From Verrucomicrobiota bacterium (GTDB taxonomy: Bacteria > Verrucomicrobiota > Verrucomicrobiia > Opitutales > Opitutaceae), in the NCBI GenBank assembly GCA_023447015.1, contig JAEXPG010000245.1, positions 1 to 6,453 on the forward strand: 6,453 nucleotides of DNA. The letters run 5' to 3'. Positions 1 through 6,453 of the stretch are shown here, in pieces. Numbering within the stretch: position 1 is the stretch's first letter; each line of letters starts with the position of its first letter. A program made the translations under genes and the position numbers. Under the pieces are notes generated by a model, which saw only the letters and a list, made by a program, of their open reading frames with translations, was not told the DNA's origin and searched no databases.

Positions 1-41
1 CGCTCCGTCGACCTCCCCTTTTCCGCCGAACCCGCCCGCCG

Positions 42-1349
42 ATGTCCCGCCCCCTTCTCCGCCTGTTCGGATTCGCCCTGCTCGCCGCCGCCCTCGCCGG
101 CACCGGCGCCTGCCGCAAACTCGACAAGCCCTCCCCGGCCGCCCGCAAGACCGTCGCCGCCGCCGCTCCCCGTGCCTACCTGAATTACCTGAGCCGCACC
201 GAAATCGGCGCCCCGCTCACACCCAACACCGGTCCCTGGATCGCCCACGTCATCGCCGCCGACCTCGATCAGGACGGCCTGCTCGACGTCCTCGCCTGCG
301 AGGGCAAGGAGAACAAGGTCCTCTGGATCCGCCAGGTCAGCCGCGGCAAGTTCGAGGAGATCGTCGTCGACGACAAGAGCCTCGCCCCCGTCCACGTCGA
401 GGCCGTCGACATGGACAAGGACGGCGACCTCGACCTCCTCGTCTCGGCGATGGGCTTCGTTTTCCCCAACAACGACAAGATCGGCACCGTCGTCGTCCTC
501 GAAAACGACGGGCACCAGAACTTCATCCGCCACGAGGTCCTCACCAACACCTCCCGCGTCACCGACATCCGCGCCGCCGACTTCGACGAGGACGGCCAGC
601 TCGACCTCGCCGTCGGCCAGTTCGGCTACGACCAGGGCGAGGTCCGCTGGATGCGCCGCACCGGCCCCTGGACCTTCGACCCCGGCGAGATCCTCACCGA
701 CCTCTCCGGCGACATCAACGTCTGCACCGCCGACTTCAACGGCGACGGCCACCAGGACATCGTCGCCCTCATCTCCCAGCAGTGGGAGGAAATCTACTAC
801 TTCGAGAACGACGGCAAGGGACGCTTCACCCGCAAGATGATCTGGGGCTCCACCAACGAGGACTACGGCTCCAGCGGAATCAGCGTCTGCGACCTCAACG
901 GCGACGGCCGCACCGACATTCTCTACACCAACGGCGACGGCTTCGGCCCGGCCGCCACCCCCGGCCCGCGTCCGTGGCACGGCGTGCAATGGCTCGAGAA
1001 CACCGGCGGCGGCACCTTCCGCTACCACCGCATCGCCGACCTCCCCGGCGCCTACGCCCCGATGGGCGTCGACATGGACCAGGACGGCAAGATGGACATC
1101 GTCGCCGTCGCGGCCTACGCCGACTGGGACAAGATGAACCCGCTCATCGCCTCGCTGGTCTGGTTCCGCAACGAGGGCCAGCAGCGTTTCACCAAGCGCG
1201 TCCTCGCCTCCGACCCCAAGGACCTGCTCACCCTCGCCGTCGGCGACTTCGACGGCAACGGCCGCCCCGCCCTCGTCACCGGCTGTTTCCCCGTTTACCC
1301 GCCCTGGGAGCACATCGCCCGAGTCACCCTCTGGCGCCAAAAACCATGA
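42..1349 (+). CDS. FG-GAP/VCBS-repeat lipoprotein (seven-bladed beta-propeller)
   Basis: This 435-residue protein is probably exported and lipid-anchored. Residues 1-24 form a signal peptide: Arg at 3 and 7, a hydrophobic run at 8-20, then Thr-Gly-Ala-Cys, with Cys24 as the candidate lipidation site. The lipobox is imperfect because Thr sits where Leu is usual. Seven FG-GAP calcium-loop motifs of the DxDxDGxxD type begin near residues 74, 123, 180, 231, 284, 344 and 402. The last is degenerate (DFDGNG, final Asp lost). Seven repeats fit one closed seven-bladed propeller, the fold of VCBS/FG-GAP proteins, where the Asp loops bind calcium. No catalytic domain or ASPIC/UnbV tail is visible, so a binding or scaffold role is inferred and the ligand is unknown. 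The ATG at 42 gives a good signal peptide but has no Shine-Dalgarno sequence, and the frame stays open to the window edge, so a further upstream start cannot be excluded. Its stop overlaps the next gene's ATG. Confidence 0.88.
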   Translation: MSRPLLRLFGFALLAAALAGTGACRKLDKPSPAARKTVAAAAPRAYLNYLSRTEIGAPLTPNTGPWIAHVIAADLDQDGLLDVLACEGKENKVLWIRQVSRGKFEEIVVDDKSLAPVHVEAVDMDKDGDLDLLVSAMGFVFPNNDKIGTVVVLENDGHQNFIRHEVLTNTSRVTDIRAADFDEDGQLDLAVGQFGYDQGEVRWMRRTGPWTFDPGEILTDLSGDINVCTADFNGDGHQDIVALISQQWEEIYYFENDGKGRFTRKMIWGSTNEDYGSSGISVCDLNGDGRTDILYTNGDGFGPAATPGPRPWHGVQWLENTGGGTFRYHRIADLPGAYAPMGVDMDQDGKMDIVAVAAYADWDKMNPLIASLVWFRNEGQQRFTKRVLASDPKDLLTLAVGDFDGNGRPALVTGCFPVYPPWEHIARVTLWRQKP

Positions 1350-2770
1350 AGACGAAAACGCTCGTTCTCGCCACCGCCGGCCTGCTCGTCGCGGGCGCCG
1401 CCGGCGGTTGGTTCTGGTGGCAGGGCCAGCAGCGCGCCGCCATCGTCGCCGAGTCCGTCCCCGCCACCCCCGACCTCTCGCACTGGCCCGCGCCGATGCG
1501 CGACCGCGTGGCCGCCACCGAGCGCCGCCTCGGCGAGGACCCCGCCGGGGCGTTCGCCGAACTCAGCCGGCTCTACCACGCCAACGGCTTCTTCGCCGAG
1601 GCCGCCCAGTGCTACACCGCGCTCGAGCAGCTCCAGCCCGGCGAGGCGCGCTGGCCGCACCTGCACGCCCTCATCCTCGCCGGCTATGGCGACACCGAGC
1701 CCGCCGTGCCGCTCTGGCAGCGAGCCGTCGACCTCGCCCCCGACTACATCCCCGCCCGCCTGCGCCTGGCCGACGTCTTCCTCAAGCGCAACGATTTCGC
1801 CGCCGCCGCGAAGCTCTATCGCGCCATCCTCGCCGAGACCCCCGACGAGCCCTACGCCATGCTCGGCGTGGCACGCTGCGAGTTCGAGGCCGGCCGCTGG
1901 GAGAAGGCGCGCGCGCTGCTCGAACCGCTCGTCGCAAAGACCAACTACCAGCTCGGCTACGACCTCATCGTGACCGTCTACGAGCGGCTCGGCATGGAGC
2001 CGCAGGCCCGCGCCATCCGCGGCCGCATGCGCGAGTCCGGCGCCTACCGCGACCCCGCCGACCCCTGGGCCGACGCCCTCGCCGACGACTGCTACGACGT
2101 CTACCGCCTCTCCCTCGCCTCCGGCGCCGCGCAGCGCAACGGCGACCTGCCGCTGGCCGTGCGCCGCATCGAGCAGGCGCTCGCCCTCGCACCCGACCAG
2201 GCGACCGTCCACTTCCAGCGCGCCAACCTCTACCTCGACAACAAGGCCTACTCCAAGGCCCGCCAGGGCTACGAGAAGTGCACGGTCCTGAAACCGGATT
2301 TCAGCGACGGCTGGGCCCGCCTGGCGTTCGTGTGCGAGACCGTGGGCGACCGCCCCGCCGCCGAGCGCGCCCTCGCCGAGGGCCTGCGCAACTGCCCGAA
2401 CTCCCCCGGCCTGCATCTCCAGAAGGCCCGCTGGCTCGTGCGCGACAAGCGCGCGGAGGACGCCATCCCCGAGTTCCGCGAATCGATCCGCCTCCGCCCC
2501 AACGAGGCCGACGCCTATCTCGGTCTCGCCACCGCCCTCATCGGGCTTGGCCGCTCCGAGGAAGGCCTTGCGGCGGTCGACCAGGCCCTCGTGGCCGAAC
2601 CCGAGCATCCCGGCGCGCTGGGCATCCGCGCCTTCAGCGCCATCGTCGCCAAGGACGAACTGGCCTCGCGCCGCTGGATCCAGCGCCTGCAGAACCAGCC
2701 CCGCACCTCCCGCGACGACCTGACCCGGATCATCGGCGCCTTCCGCGACCAGTTCGGCCAAGAACCATAA
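1346..2770 (+). CDS. Membrane-anchored tetratricopeptide repeat protein
   Basis: This 474-residue protein has a short basic N-terminus (MKTK) and a hydrophobic stretch at about residues 6-25, read as a signal anchor or uncleaved signal, which would place the rest outside the cytoplasmic membrane. From about residue 66 to 420 it is built of 34-residue TPR units. Clear ones lie near 66-99, 100-133, 134-167, 168-201, 251-284, 285-318, 319-352, 353-386 and 387-420, with a weaker one near 202-232. The array is interrupted at about 233-250 by a non-TPR stretch rich in Asp and Trp (DPWADALADDCYD). TPR arrays are protein-interaction solenoids; no enzymatic domain is visible. The reading frame stays open upstream to 782, but the ATG at 1346 is chosen because it forms an ATGA overlap with the preceding propeller gene and starts the signal segment; sequence upstream of it is an Arg/Pro/His-rich shadow translation. 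The pairing suggests partnership with the propeller lipoprotein, but the exact function is unknown. Confidence 0.9.
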   Translation: MKTKTLVLATAGLLVAGAAGGWFWWQGQQRAAIVAESVPATPDLSHWPAPMRDRVAATERRLGEDPAGAFAELSRLYHANGFFAEAAQCYTALEQLQPGEARWPHLHALILAGYGDTEPAVPLWQRAVDLAPDYIPARLRLADVFLKRNDFAAAAKLYRAILAETPDEPYAMLGVARCEFEAGRWEKARALLEPLVAKTNYQLGYDLIVTVYERLGMEPQARAIRGRMRESGAYRDPADPWADALADDCYDVYRLSLASGAAQRNGDLPLAVRRIEQALALAPDQATVHFQRANLYLDNKAYSKARQGYEKCTVLKPDFSDGWARLAFVCETVGDRPAAERALAEGLRNCPNSPGLHLQKARWLVRDKRAEDAIPEFRESIRLRPNEADAYLGLATALIGLGRSEEGLAAVDQALVAEPEHPGALGIRAFSAIVAKDELASRRWIQRLQNQPRTSRDDLTRIIGAFRDQFGQEP

Positions 2771-2775
2771 CCCCA

Positions 2776-2799
2776 GCCGCGGACCCACTGGACCGCGGC
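2776..2799 (+). terminator. Possible terminator hairpin after the TPR gene
   Basis: An inverted repeat begins five bases after the TAA of the TPR gene. Arm GCCGCGGACC (2776-2785) pairs with GGACCGCGGC (2790-2799) around the loop CACT: seven pairs, one A-A mismatch, two more pairs. The position suits a transcript 3' end, but no T-run follows, so it is not a canonical intrinsic terminator. It may be an RNA-stabilising stem or chance in GC-rich DNA. Confidence 0.3.
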
Positions 2800-2848
2800 G
2801 AGGGAGTCCACAGGCCGACCCAATCTGCGCCTCCGACGTCCGTACGTA

Positions 2849-2869
2849 GCGGAACGTTTCACGTTCCGC
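2849..2869. repeat. 9-bp palindrome with TTC loop, REP-like candidate
   Basis: Perfect 9-base arms GCGGAACGT (2849-2857) and ACGTTCCGC (2861-2869) flank the three-base loop TTC. It lies in the gap between convergent genes, about 80 bases after the TPR stop. The form and place resemble REP-type extragenic palindromes or a bidirectional 3'-end hairpin. No T-run follows on the plus strand. Only one copy occurs in the window, so repetition in the genome is unproven. Confidence 0.5.
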
Positions 2870-3088
2870 CCCACCCGAGTCCCCTCCCGTTGCCCAACGC
2901 ACCGCAGCCGACCTCCGGCAAAACGTCCTCCGTGTTCGCAACGGAAGGGGACACGACCCCGTTGGCCCGTCCGAGTTGCGCTCGGGTTCTCAGATCACAC
3001 GTCCCCGATCACGCCACCGGACGGGCGGAACAGCGCTCCTGCTGGAAACGGAAACCGAACCGGGCGGGCCGGACCCGACGGCGCGACG

Positions 3089-3124
3089 GCAGAAAACAAA
3101 ACGCCGCCTTTGCGGGCGGCGTTT
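3089..3124 (-). terminator. Intrinsic terminator of glgP
   Basis: Ten-base perfect arms, AAACGCCGCC (3099-3108) and GGCGGCGTTT (3115-3124), enclose a six-base loop. Read on the minus strand, the GC-rich stem is followed by a T-rich tract (TTTTGTTTTCTG), the classic Rho-independent form. It begins 29 bases after the glgP stop codon. In the plus direction only TTT follows the stem, so it should act mainly on minus-strand transcription. Confidence 0.9.
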
Positions 3125-3153
3125 CGGCGAGCGGCTCAAGGCGGTTCAGCCCG

Positions 3154-5679
3154 TCACGGCACCGGGGCCGGATCGACGTGCCAGATGTCGCGGTTGTAGT
3201 CGGCGATCGTCCGGTCGCTGGAGAACTTGCCGACCCGCGCGGTGTTCAGGATCGCCATCTTCGCCCAGCGGGCCTTGTCGCGGAACGCGATGTCGACCCG
3301 GTCGTGGGCGGCACAGTACGACTCGAAGTCGGCCAGCACGAGGAACGGGTCACCGCCATCGAGCAGGCTGTGGCGCAGCCCGCCGAGGCAGTGCGGGTCC
3401 TCGGGGGTGAAGTAGCCGGAGCCGAGCCAGTCGAGCACGGCGCGCAGCTCCTCGTTCTTGTGGAAGTAGTCCCACGGGTTGTAGCCACGGGCCCAGAGCG
3501 CGTTCACCTCCTCCACGGTGAGGCCGAAGATGAAGATGTTCTCGTCGCCCACCTCCTCGCGAATCTCGACGTTCGCGCCGTCGAGCGTGCCGATGGTGCA
3601 GGCGCCGTTGAGCGCGAGCTTCATGTTGCCCGTGCCGGAGGCCTCCTTGCCGGCGGTGGAGATCTGCTCGGAGAGGTCGGCGGCAGGGATGATCTTCTCG
3701 GCGAGCGACACCCCGTAGTTCGGCAGGAAGACGACCTTCAACTTTCCGCCGATGCGCTCGTCGGAGTTGATGAACTTCGCCATCGAGTTGGCGGCCTTGA
3801 TGATGTTCTTCGCCAGGTCGTAGCCCGGGGCGGCCTTGGCGCCGAAGACGAACACGCGGGGGGCGATCTCAAGCCGCGGGTTCTGGAGCAGGCGGCGATA
3901 GAGCGCGAGGATGTGCAGGAGGTTCAGATGCTGGCGCTTGTACTCGTGGAGGCGTTTGACCTGCACGTCGAAGAGCGCGTCGGGCGAGACCTCCACGTCG
4001 CACAGCTTGCGGATGACCTTGGCGAGGTCCTCCTTGTTGGCGCGCTTGGCGGCCATGAAGTCGGCCTGGAACTTCGGGTCGTCGGCCCACTTCTCGAGCC
4101 GGCGCAGCTCGTCGAGGTCGCGGGTCCAGCCGCCGCCGATCTTCGAGTCGATCAGCTCGGAGAGGCGCGGATTGCAGGTGCGCAGCCAGCGGCGCGGCGT
4201 GATGCCGTTGGTCTTGTTGTTGAAGCGGCCGGGGAAGAGCTCGTTGAACTCCGGGAAGAGGTCCTTCTTGAGCAGCTCGGTGTGCAGGGCGGCGACGCCG
4301 TTGACCGAGTGCGAGGCGACCACGCTCAGGTGCGCCATGCGGATGCTCTGCACGTGGCCCTCCTCGACGATGGAGCACACCTGCTTCTTCTGCACATCAC
4401 CCGGCCAGCGCGCCTCGACGGTGTCCATGTGGCGCTGGTTGATGTCGAAGGCGATCTGGAGGTGGCGCGGCACGACCTTGCGCAGCAGCGGCACGCTCCA
4501 GCGCTCGAGCGCCTCGGGGAGCAGCGTGTGGTTGGTGTACGCGAACGTGCGCGTGACGATGGCCCACGCCTGGTCGAAGGACATGCCCTCCTCGTCGAGG
4601 AGGATGCGCATCAGCTCGAGCACGGCGATGGCCGGGTGCGTGTCGTTGAGCTGGATCGCGACCTTCGCGGAGAAGTTGTCCCAGCCGGTGTTCGACTTGC
4701 GGTAGCGGCGGATGATGTCGCGCAGCGAGCAGGCGACGAAGAAGTACTGCTGGACCAGGCGCAGCTCCTTGCCGCTCTCGGTCTTGTCGTTCGGGTAGAG
4801 AACCTTCGAGACGGTCTCGCCGATCGCCTTGTCGCGCACGGCCTCGACGTAACCGCCCTTGTTGAACGCCGCCAAATCGAAGTCCTGGCTGGCCCGCGAC
4901 TCCCACAGACGGAGGAAGTTGACGGTGTTGGTGCCGTAGCCGGCGATCGGGATGTCGTGCGGCACGCCGAGGATGGTGCGGGTGTTGACCCAGCGCTGGT
5001 GCGGACGGCCGAGGTTGTCGAAGCGGGTCTCCACATGGCCGTAGAGCTGCACGCTCTCCGTGTACTCCGGCCGCTCGATCTCCCACGGCGCGCCGCGGAC
5101 CATCCAGGCGTCGGGATGTTCGACCTGGTGGCCGTTCACGAACTCCTGCCGGAACAGGCCGAACTCGTAGTGGATGCCGTAGCCGATGGCCGGCAGGTCG
5201 AGGGTGGCGAGCGAGTCGAGGAAACAGGCGGCGAGGCGACCGAGACCGCCGTTGCCCAGGCCCATGTCGTGCTCCTCGTCGAGGACCTTCTCGGGGTCGA
5301 GCCCCAGCTGCCGCAGCGCCTCCTCCGTCTGCGCCTCGATGCCGGCCGCGTGGAGGTTGTTGTGCAGGAGCCGGCCCATGAGGTACTCCAACGACAGGTA
5401 GTACATGCGCCGCATGTTGCCGTTGTTGTGCACCGCCTGGGTGCGGATCATGCGCTCCAGCAGGCGGTCGCGCACCGCCAGGCAGGTGCAGATCCACCAG
5501 TCGCGCTGCGAGGCGCTGCCCTGATCGCGGGCCTGGGTGAATTTCAGGTGGTCGAGGATCGACTGCTTGAGCACTTCGACCGTCGCCGCCGAGACCGCCT
5601 CCGGGGCGATCGGCGCAACAGGGACAGGGGCCGCAGCCGACTTGGCGGTGCGGGCGGGCTTGCGAGTTTTGGCGGGCAT
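3154..5679 (-). CDS. glgP: Glycogen/maltodextrin phosphorylase
   Basis: This PLP enzyme (glycosyltransferase family 35) releases glucose-1-phosphate from the non-reducing ends of alpha-1,4-glucans in the cytoplasm, the main route of glycogen breakdown. At 841 residues it is full length for the family. The PLP signature EASGTGNMK lies at 679-687, with Lys687 (codon 3619-3621) as the Schiff-base lysine. Aligned from memory to rabbit muscle phosphorylase, the catalytic set is intact at a constant offset of seven: His384, Asn491, Lys575, Arg576, Lys581 and Glu679. The glycine loop (GLGNGGLGRLAACFLDS) is at 140-156. Residues 1-32 are a Lys/Ala/Pro-rich extension without the animal phospho-serine context. 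Arg324/Arg325 match the animal AMP-site arginines, but the Tyr75 position is Asn85 and about eight residues are missing just after the arginines, so AMP control is unlikely. The ATG at 5679 lacks a clear Shine-Dalgarno sequence; the next Met is residue 77, inside the conserved fold. Preference for glycogen versus maltodextrin cannot be told from sequence. A terminator follows closely. Confidence 0.97.
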   Translation of the reverse strand: MPAKTRKPARTAKSAAAPVPVAPIAPEAVSAATVEVLKQSILDHLKFTQARDQGSASQRDWWICTCLAVRDRLLERMIRTQAVHNNGNMRRMYYLSLEYLMGRLLHNNLHAAGIEAQTEEALRQLGLDPEKVLDEEHDMGLGNGGLGRLAACFLDSLATLDLPAIGYGIHYEFGLFRQEFVNGHQVEHPDAWMVRGAPWEIERPEYTESVQLYGHVETRFDNLGRPHQRWVNTRTILGVPHDIPIAGYGTNTVNFLRLWESRASQDFDLAAFNKGGYVEAVRDKAIGETVSKVLYPNDKTESGKELRLVQQYFFVACSLRDIIRRYRKSNTGWDNFSAKVAIQLNDTHPAIAVLELMRILLDEEGMSFDQAWAIVTRTFAYTNHTLLPEALERWSVPLLRKVVPRHLQIAFDINQRHMDTVEARWPGDVQKKQVCSIVEEGHVQSIRMAHLSVVASHSVNGVAALHTELLKKDLFPEFNELFPGRFNNKTNGITPRRWLRTCNPRLSELIDSKIGGGWTRDLDELRRLEKWADDPKFQADFMAAKRANKEDLAKVIRKLCDVEVSPDALFDVQVKRLHEYKRQHLNLLHILALYRRLLQNPRLEIAPRVFVFGAKAAPGYDLAKNIIKAANSMAKFINSDERIGGKLKVVFLPNYGVSLAEKIIPAADLSEQISTAGKEASGTGNMKLALNGACTIGTLDGANVEIREEVGDENIFIFGLTVEEVNALWARGYNPWDYFHKNEELRAVLDWLGSGYFTPEDPHCLGGLRHSLLDGGDPFLVLADFESYCAAHDRVDIAFRDKARWAKMAILNTARVGKFSSDRTIADYNRDIWHVDPAPVP

Positions 5680-5775
5680 ACGGATTTACGTTGGGATCGC
5701 GGCGCCGGACCTATCGGCGCACTTCTTGCGCAATGAAGCAGACTGCGGGCCGGAAGCCTGCCCGGAACCGTTTTC
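5680..5775 (-). promoter_or_regulatory. glgP leader / mutL-glgP spacer with overlapping short hairpins
   Basis: This 96-base spacer separates the mutL stop from the glgP start. The plus-strand arm CGGCGCA (5715-5721) can pair with GCGCCG (5702-5707; six pairs, seven-base loop) or, through its GCGCA part, with TGCGC (5727-5731; five pairs, five-base loop). The two pairings share bases 5717-5720 and exclude each other. A third weak stem, CGGGC/GCCCG (5746-5750, 5760-5764), lies just after mutL. No T-run follows any of them, and I cannot identify -35/-10 boxes or a Shine-Dalgarno sequence. A glgP promoter may be here, or glgP may be read through from mutL. Confidence 0.3.
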
Positions 5776-6453
5776 CTAGCAACGGTCTTTTTGGAAACGT
5801 CGCGACAATTCCCCTCGGCTGAGCTCGATCAGCGTCGGCCGCCCGCCCGGGGTGAGCAACGGCTGGTCGCAGGCCAGCAGCCGCGTCGCCAGTTCGACCC
5901 CGGTATCCGTCCGCGCGGCGCCGCGGATCGCCCGCGCCGCCGCCAGCCGCGCCAGCTCCTCGCAGGCCAGCGCCGGCCGCCGCGGGTCCAGCTGGCCCTC
6001 CCGCAGCCGCCCAAGGATGTCGCGCAGGAACGGCTCCGCCTCCGCGGGATCCAGCCATGCGGGCGCCGACTCGATGCGGAAGAAGTTCCGGCCAAACGCG
6101 CTCACCTCCAGCCCGTGCTGGGTCAGGAACGCGAGCTGGTCAGCCAGCATCGTCGCCGCGATCGGGTCGAGCTCCACCGGCACCGCGAAGAGCAGCCGCT
6201 GACTGAGCGTGTTCCCGCCGCGGAATTCGCGCTGGAGTTGCTCGAACAACACGCGCTCAAGCGCCGCGCGCCGGTCGAGCAGGACAACGCCGGCCGGCGT
6301 CTCGAAGATCTCGCAGTCGCCGTGCGCCGTGCCGAGGTGCCTCCACCCCGCCAACGCCGCCGGCCGGCCTTCGCCCGGGATCGCATCGGGCACGGAGGAG
6401 ACCTCCGGTGCGCTCGAGGGCGCAACCGCAGTGGATTCCGAGCCGCTCACGAG
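5776..6453 (-). CDS. mutL: DNA mismatch repair protein MutL, C-terminal part (partial)
   Basis: This is the 3' part of mutL; the reading frame runs off the window end, so the N-terminal GHKL ATPase is outside. A GTG at 6448-6450 is in frame but is unlikely to be the start, since it opens a Ser/Pro/Ala-rich stretch (about 30 residues) typical of the MutL linker. Numbering from that GTG, the dimerisation domain starts near residue 36. VLLDRRAALERVLFE (56-70) matches the family block VLIDQHAAHERILYE, SQRLLFAVP (83-91) resembles the clamp-binding region, and GGRPTLIELSRGELSRRF (202-219) matches the C-terminal GRPT block. MutL links mismatch recognition by MutS to strand nicking and excision. The endonuclease motif DQHAxxExxxxE reads DRRAxxExxxxE. 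The usual Cys/His ligands near the C-terminus (CPHGRP) are Thr and Gly (TPGGRP), and no Cys is found in the AAARAIR segment (170-176). The domain is therefore predicted to lack nuclease activity. glgP follows after 96 bases. Confidence 0.92.
   Translation of the reverse strand, partial: LVSGSESTAVAPSSAPEVSSVPDAIPGEGRPAALAGWRHLGTAHGDCEIFETPAGVVLLDRRAALERVLFEQLQREFRGGNTLSQRLLFAVPVELDPIAATMLADQLAFLTQHGLEVSAFGRNFFRIESAPAWLDPAEAEPFLRDILGRLREGQLDPRRPALACEELARLAAARAIRGAARTDTGVELATRLLACDQPLLTPGGRPTLIELSRGELSRRFQKDRC

Larger units (their letters stand above)
2771..3090. other. Non-coding gap between convergent genes
   Basis: About 320 bases between the TPR stop and the glgP terminator carry no credible gene. 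Open frames cross it on both strands, but their translations are Arg/Pro-rich continuations of shadow frames. It holds a hairpin at 2776-2799 and a palindrome at 2849-2869, both listed separately. A small inverted repeat, CCGAG (2971-2975) and CTCGG (2981-2985), and a GGGG/CCCC pair (2947-2950 and 2957-2960) are also present but too short to interpret in GC-rich DNA. I see no tRNA, no promoter that can be defended, and no remnant of a known gene in the remainder. Confidence 0.6.

Noticed and set aside
1..183. Tail of an upstream gene in frame 1, ending with TGA at 181-183
   Set aside because: The frame is open but the translation is Pro/Ala/Ser-rich, typical of a shadow frame, and it would overlap the propeller gene by over 140 bases.
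720..1270. DNA-level repeats of GGCGACGG-type units
   Set aside because: They encode the Asp-rich calcium loops of the propeller and are explained by protein repetition, not by a separate DNA element.
782..1345. A longer start for the TPR gene extending upstream within the propeller gene
   Set aside because: The added residues are an Arg/Pro/His-rich shadow of the propeller gene, and the ATG at 1346 gives a signal segment and an ATGA overlap.
1295..2941. A 548-codon minus-strand open frame antisense to the TPR gene
   Set aside because: The Gly/Ala/Val-rich composition with no domain matches a mirror of a GC-rich gene; the plus-strand TPR periodicity is unmistakable.
1408..5736. A 1442-codon open frame on the plus strand across the TPR gene, the gap and glgP
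   Set aside because: It overlaps the TPR gene in a different frame and is antisense to the clearly genuine phosphorylase. Its translation is Arg/Pro-rich, then Val/Glu/Leu-rich, as expected from GC-biased codons read in the wrong frame. The lack of stops reflects base composition.
5746..5764. CGGGC/GCCCG stem as a terminator for mutL
   Set aside because: It has only five pairs with a nine-base loop and no following T-run on the minus strand.
6448..6450. GTG as a genuine start making a stand-alone MutL C-terminal protein
   Set aside because: The frame is open up to the window end and the residues after it look like the usual MutL linker, so a window-truncated full-length MutL is simpler.

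Overview
The window comes from a GC-rich bacterial chromosome with strongly GC-biased third codon positions and no clear Shine-Dalgarno sequence before any gene start seen. These traits, together with a secreted FG-GAP/VCBS lipoprotein paired with an anchored TPR protein, fit Verrucomicrobiota, possibly Opitutaceae. That placement is inference: no rRNA or other marker is present.

Layout. Positions 42-2770 hold two plus-strand genes with a 4-base ATGA overlap: a putative lipoprotein with seven FG-GAP calcium-loop repeats (a likely seven-bladed beta-propeller) and a 474-residue membrane-anchored TPR protein. Both probably act outside the cytoplasm, and the overlap suggests coordinated synthesis. 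Positions 2771-3153 are a gap between convergent genes. It carries a hairpin just after the TPR stop codon, a near-perfect 9-bp palindrome that looks like a REP-type element, about 200 bases with nothing recognisable, and a strong intrinsic terminator for the minus-strand gene. Positions 3154-5679 (minus) encode a complete glycogen/maltodextrin phosphorylase with all main catalytic residues. Positions 5680-5775 form a 96-base spacer with short, mutually exclusive hairpins. Positions 5776-6453 (minus) encode the C-terminal part of MutL, whose N-terminal ATPase lies beyond the window.

How the genes relate. The propeller/TPR pair is the only clear functional unit, probably an envelope protein-protein or surface-binding module of unknown substrate. 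mutL and glgP share a strand and could be cotranscribed, but mismatch repair and glycogen breakdown have no obvious link. I see no mobile element, CRISPR array, tRNA or rRNA. The points most worth a second look are the MutL C-terminal domain, which has lost the endonuclease and zinc-ligand signatures, the palindrome at 2849-2869, and the propeller/TPR pair. Otherwise this reads as an ordinary chromosomal region.
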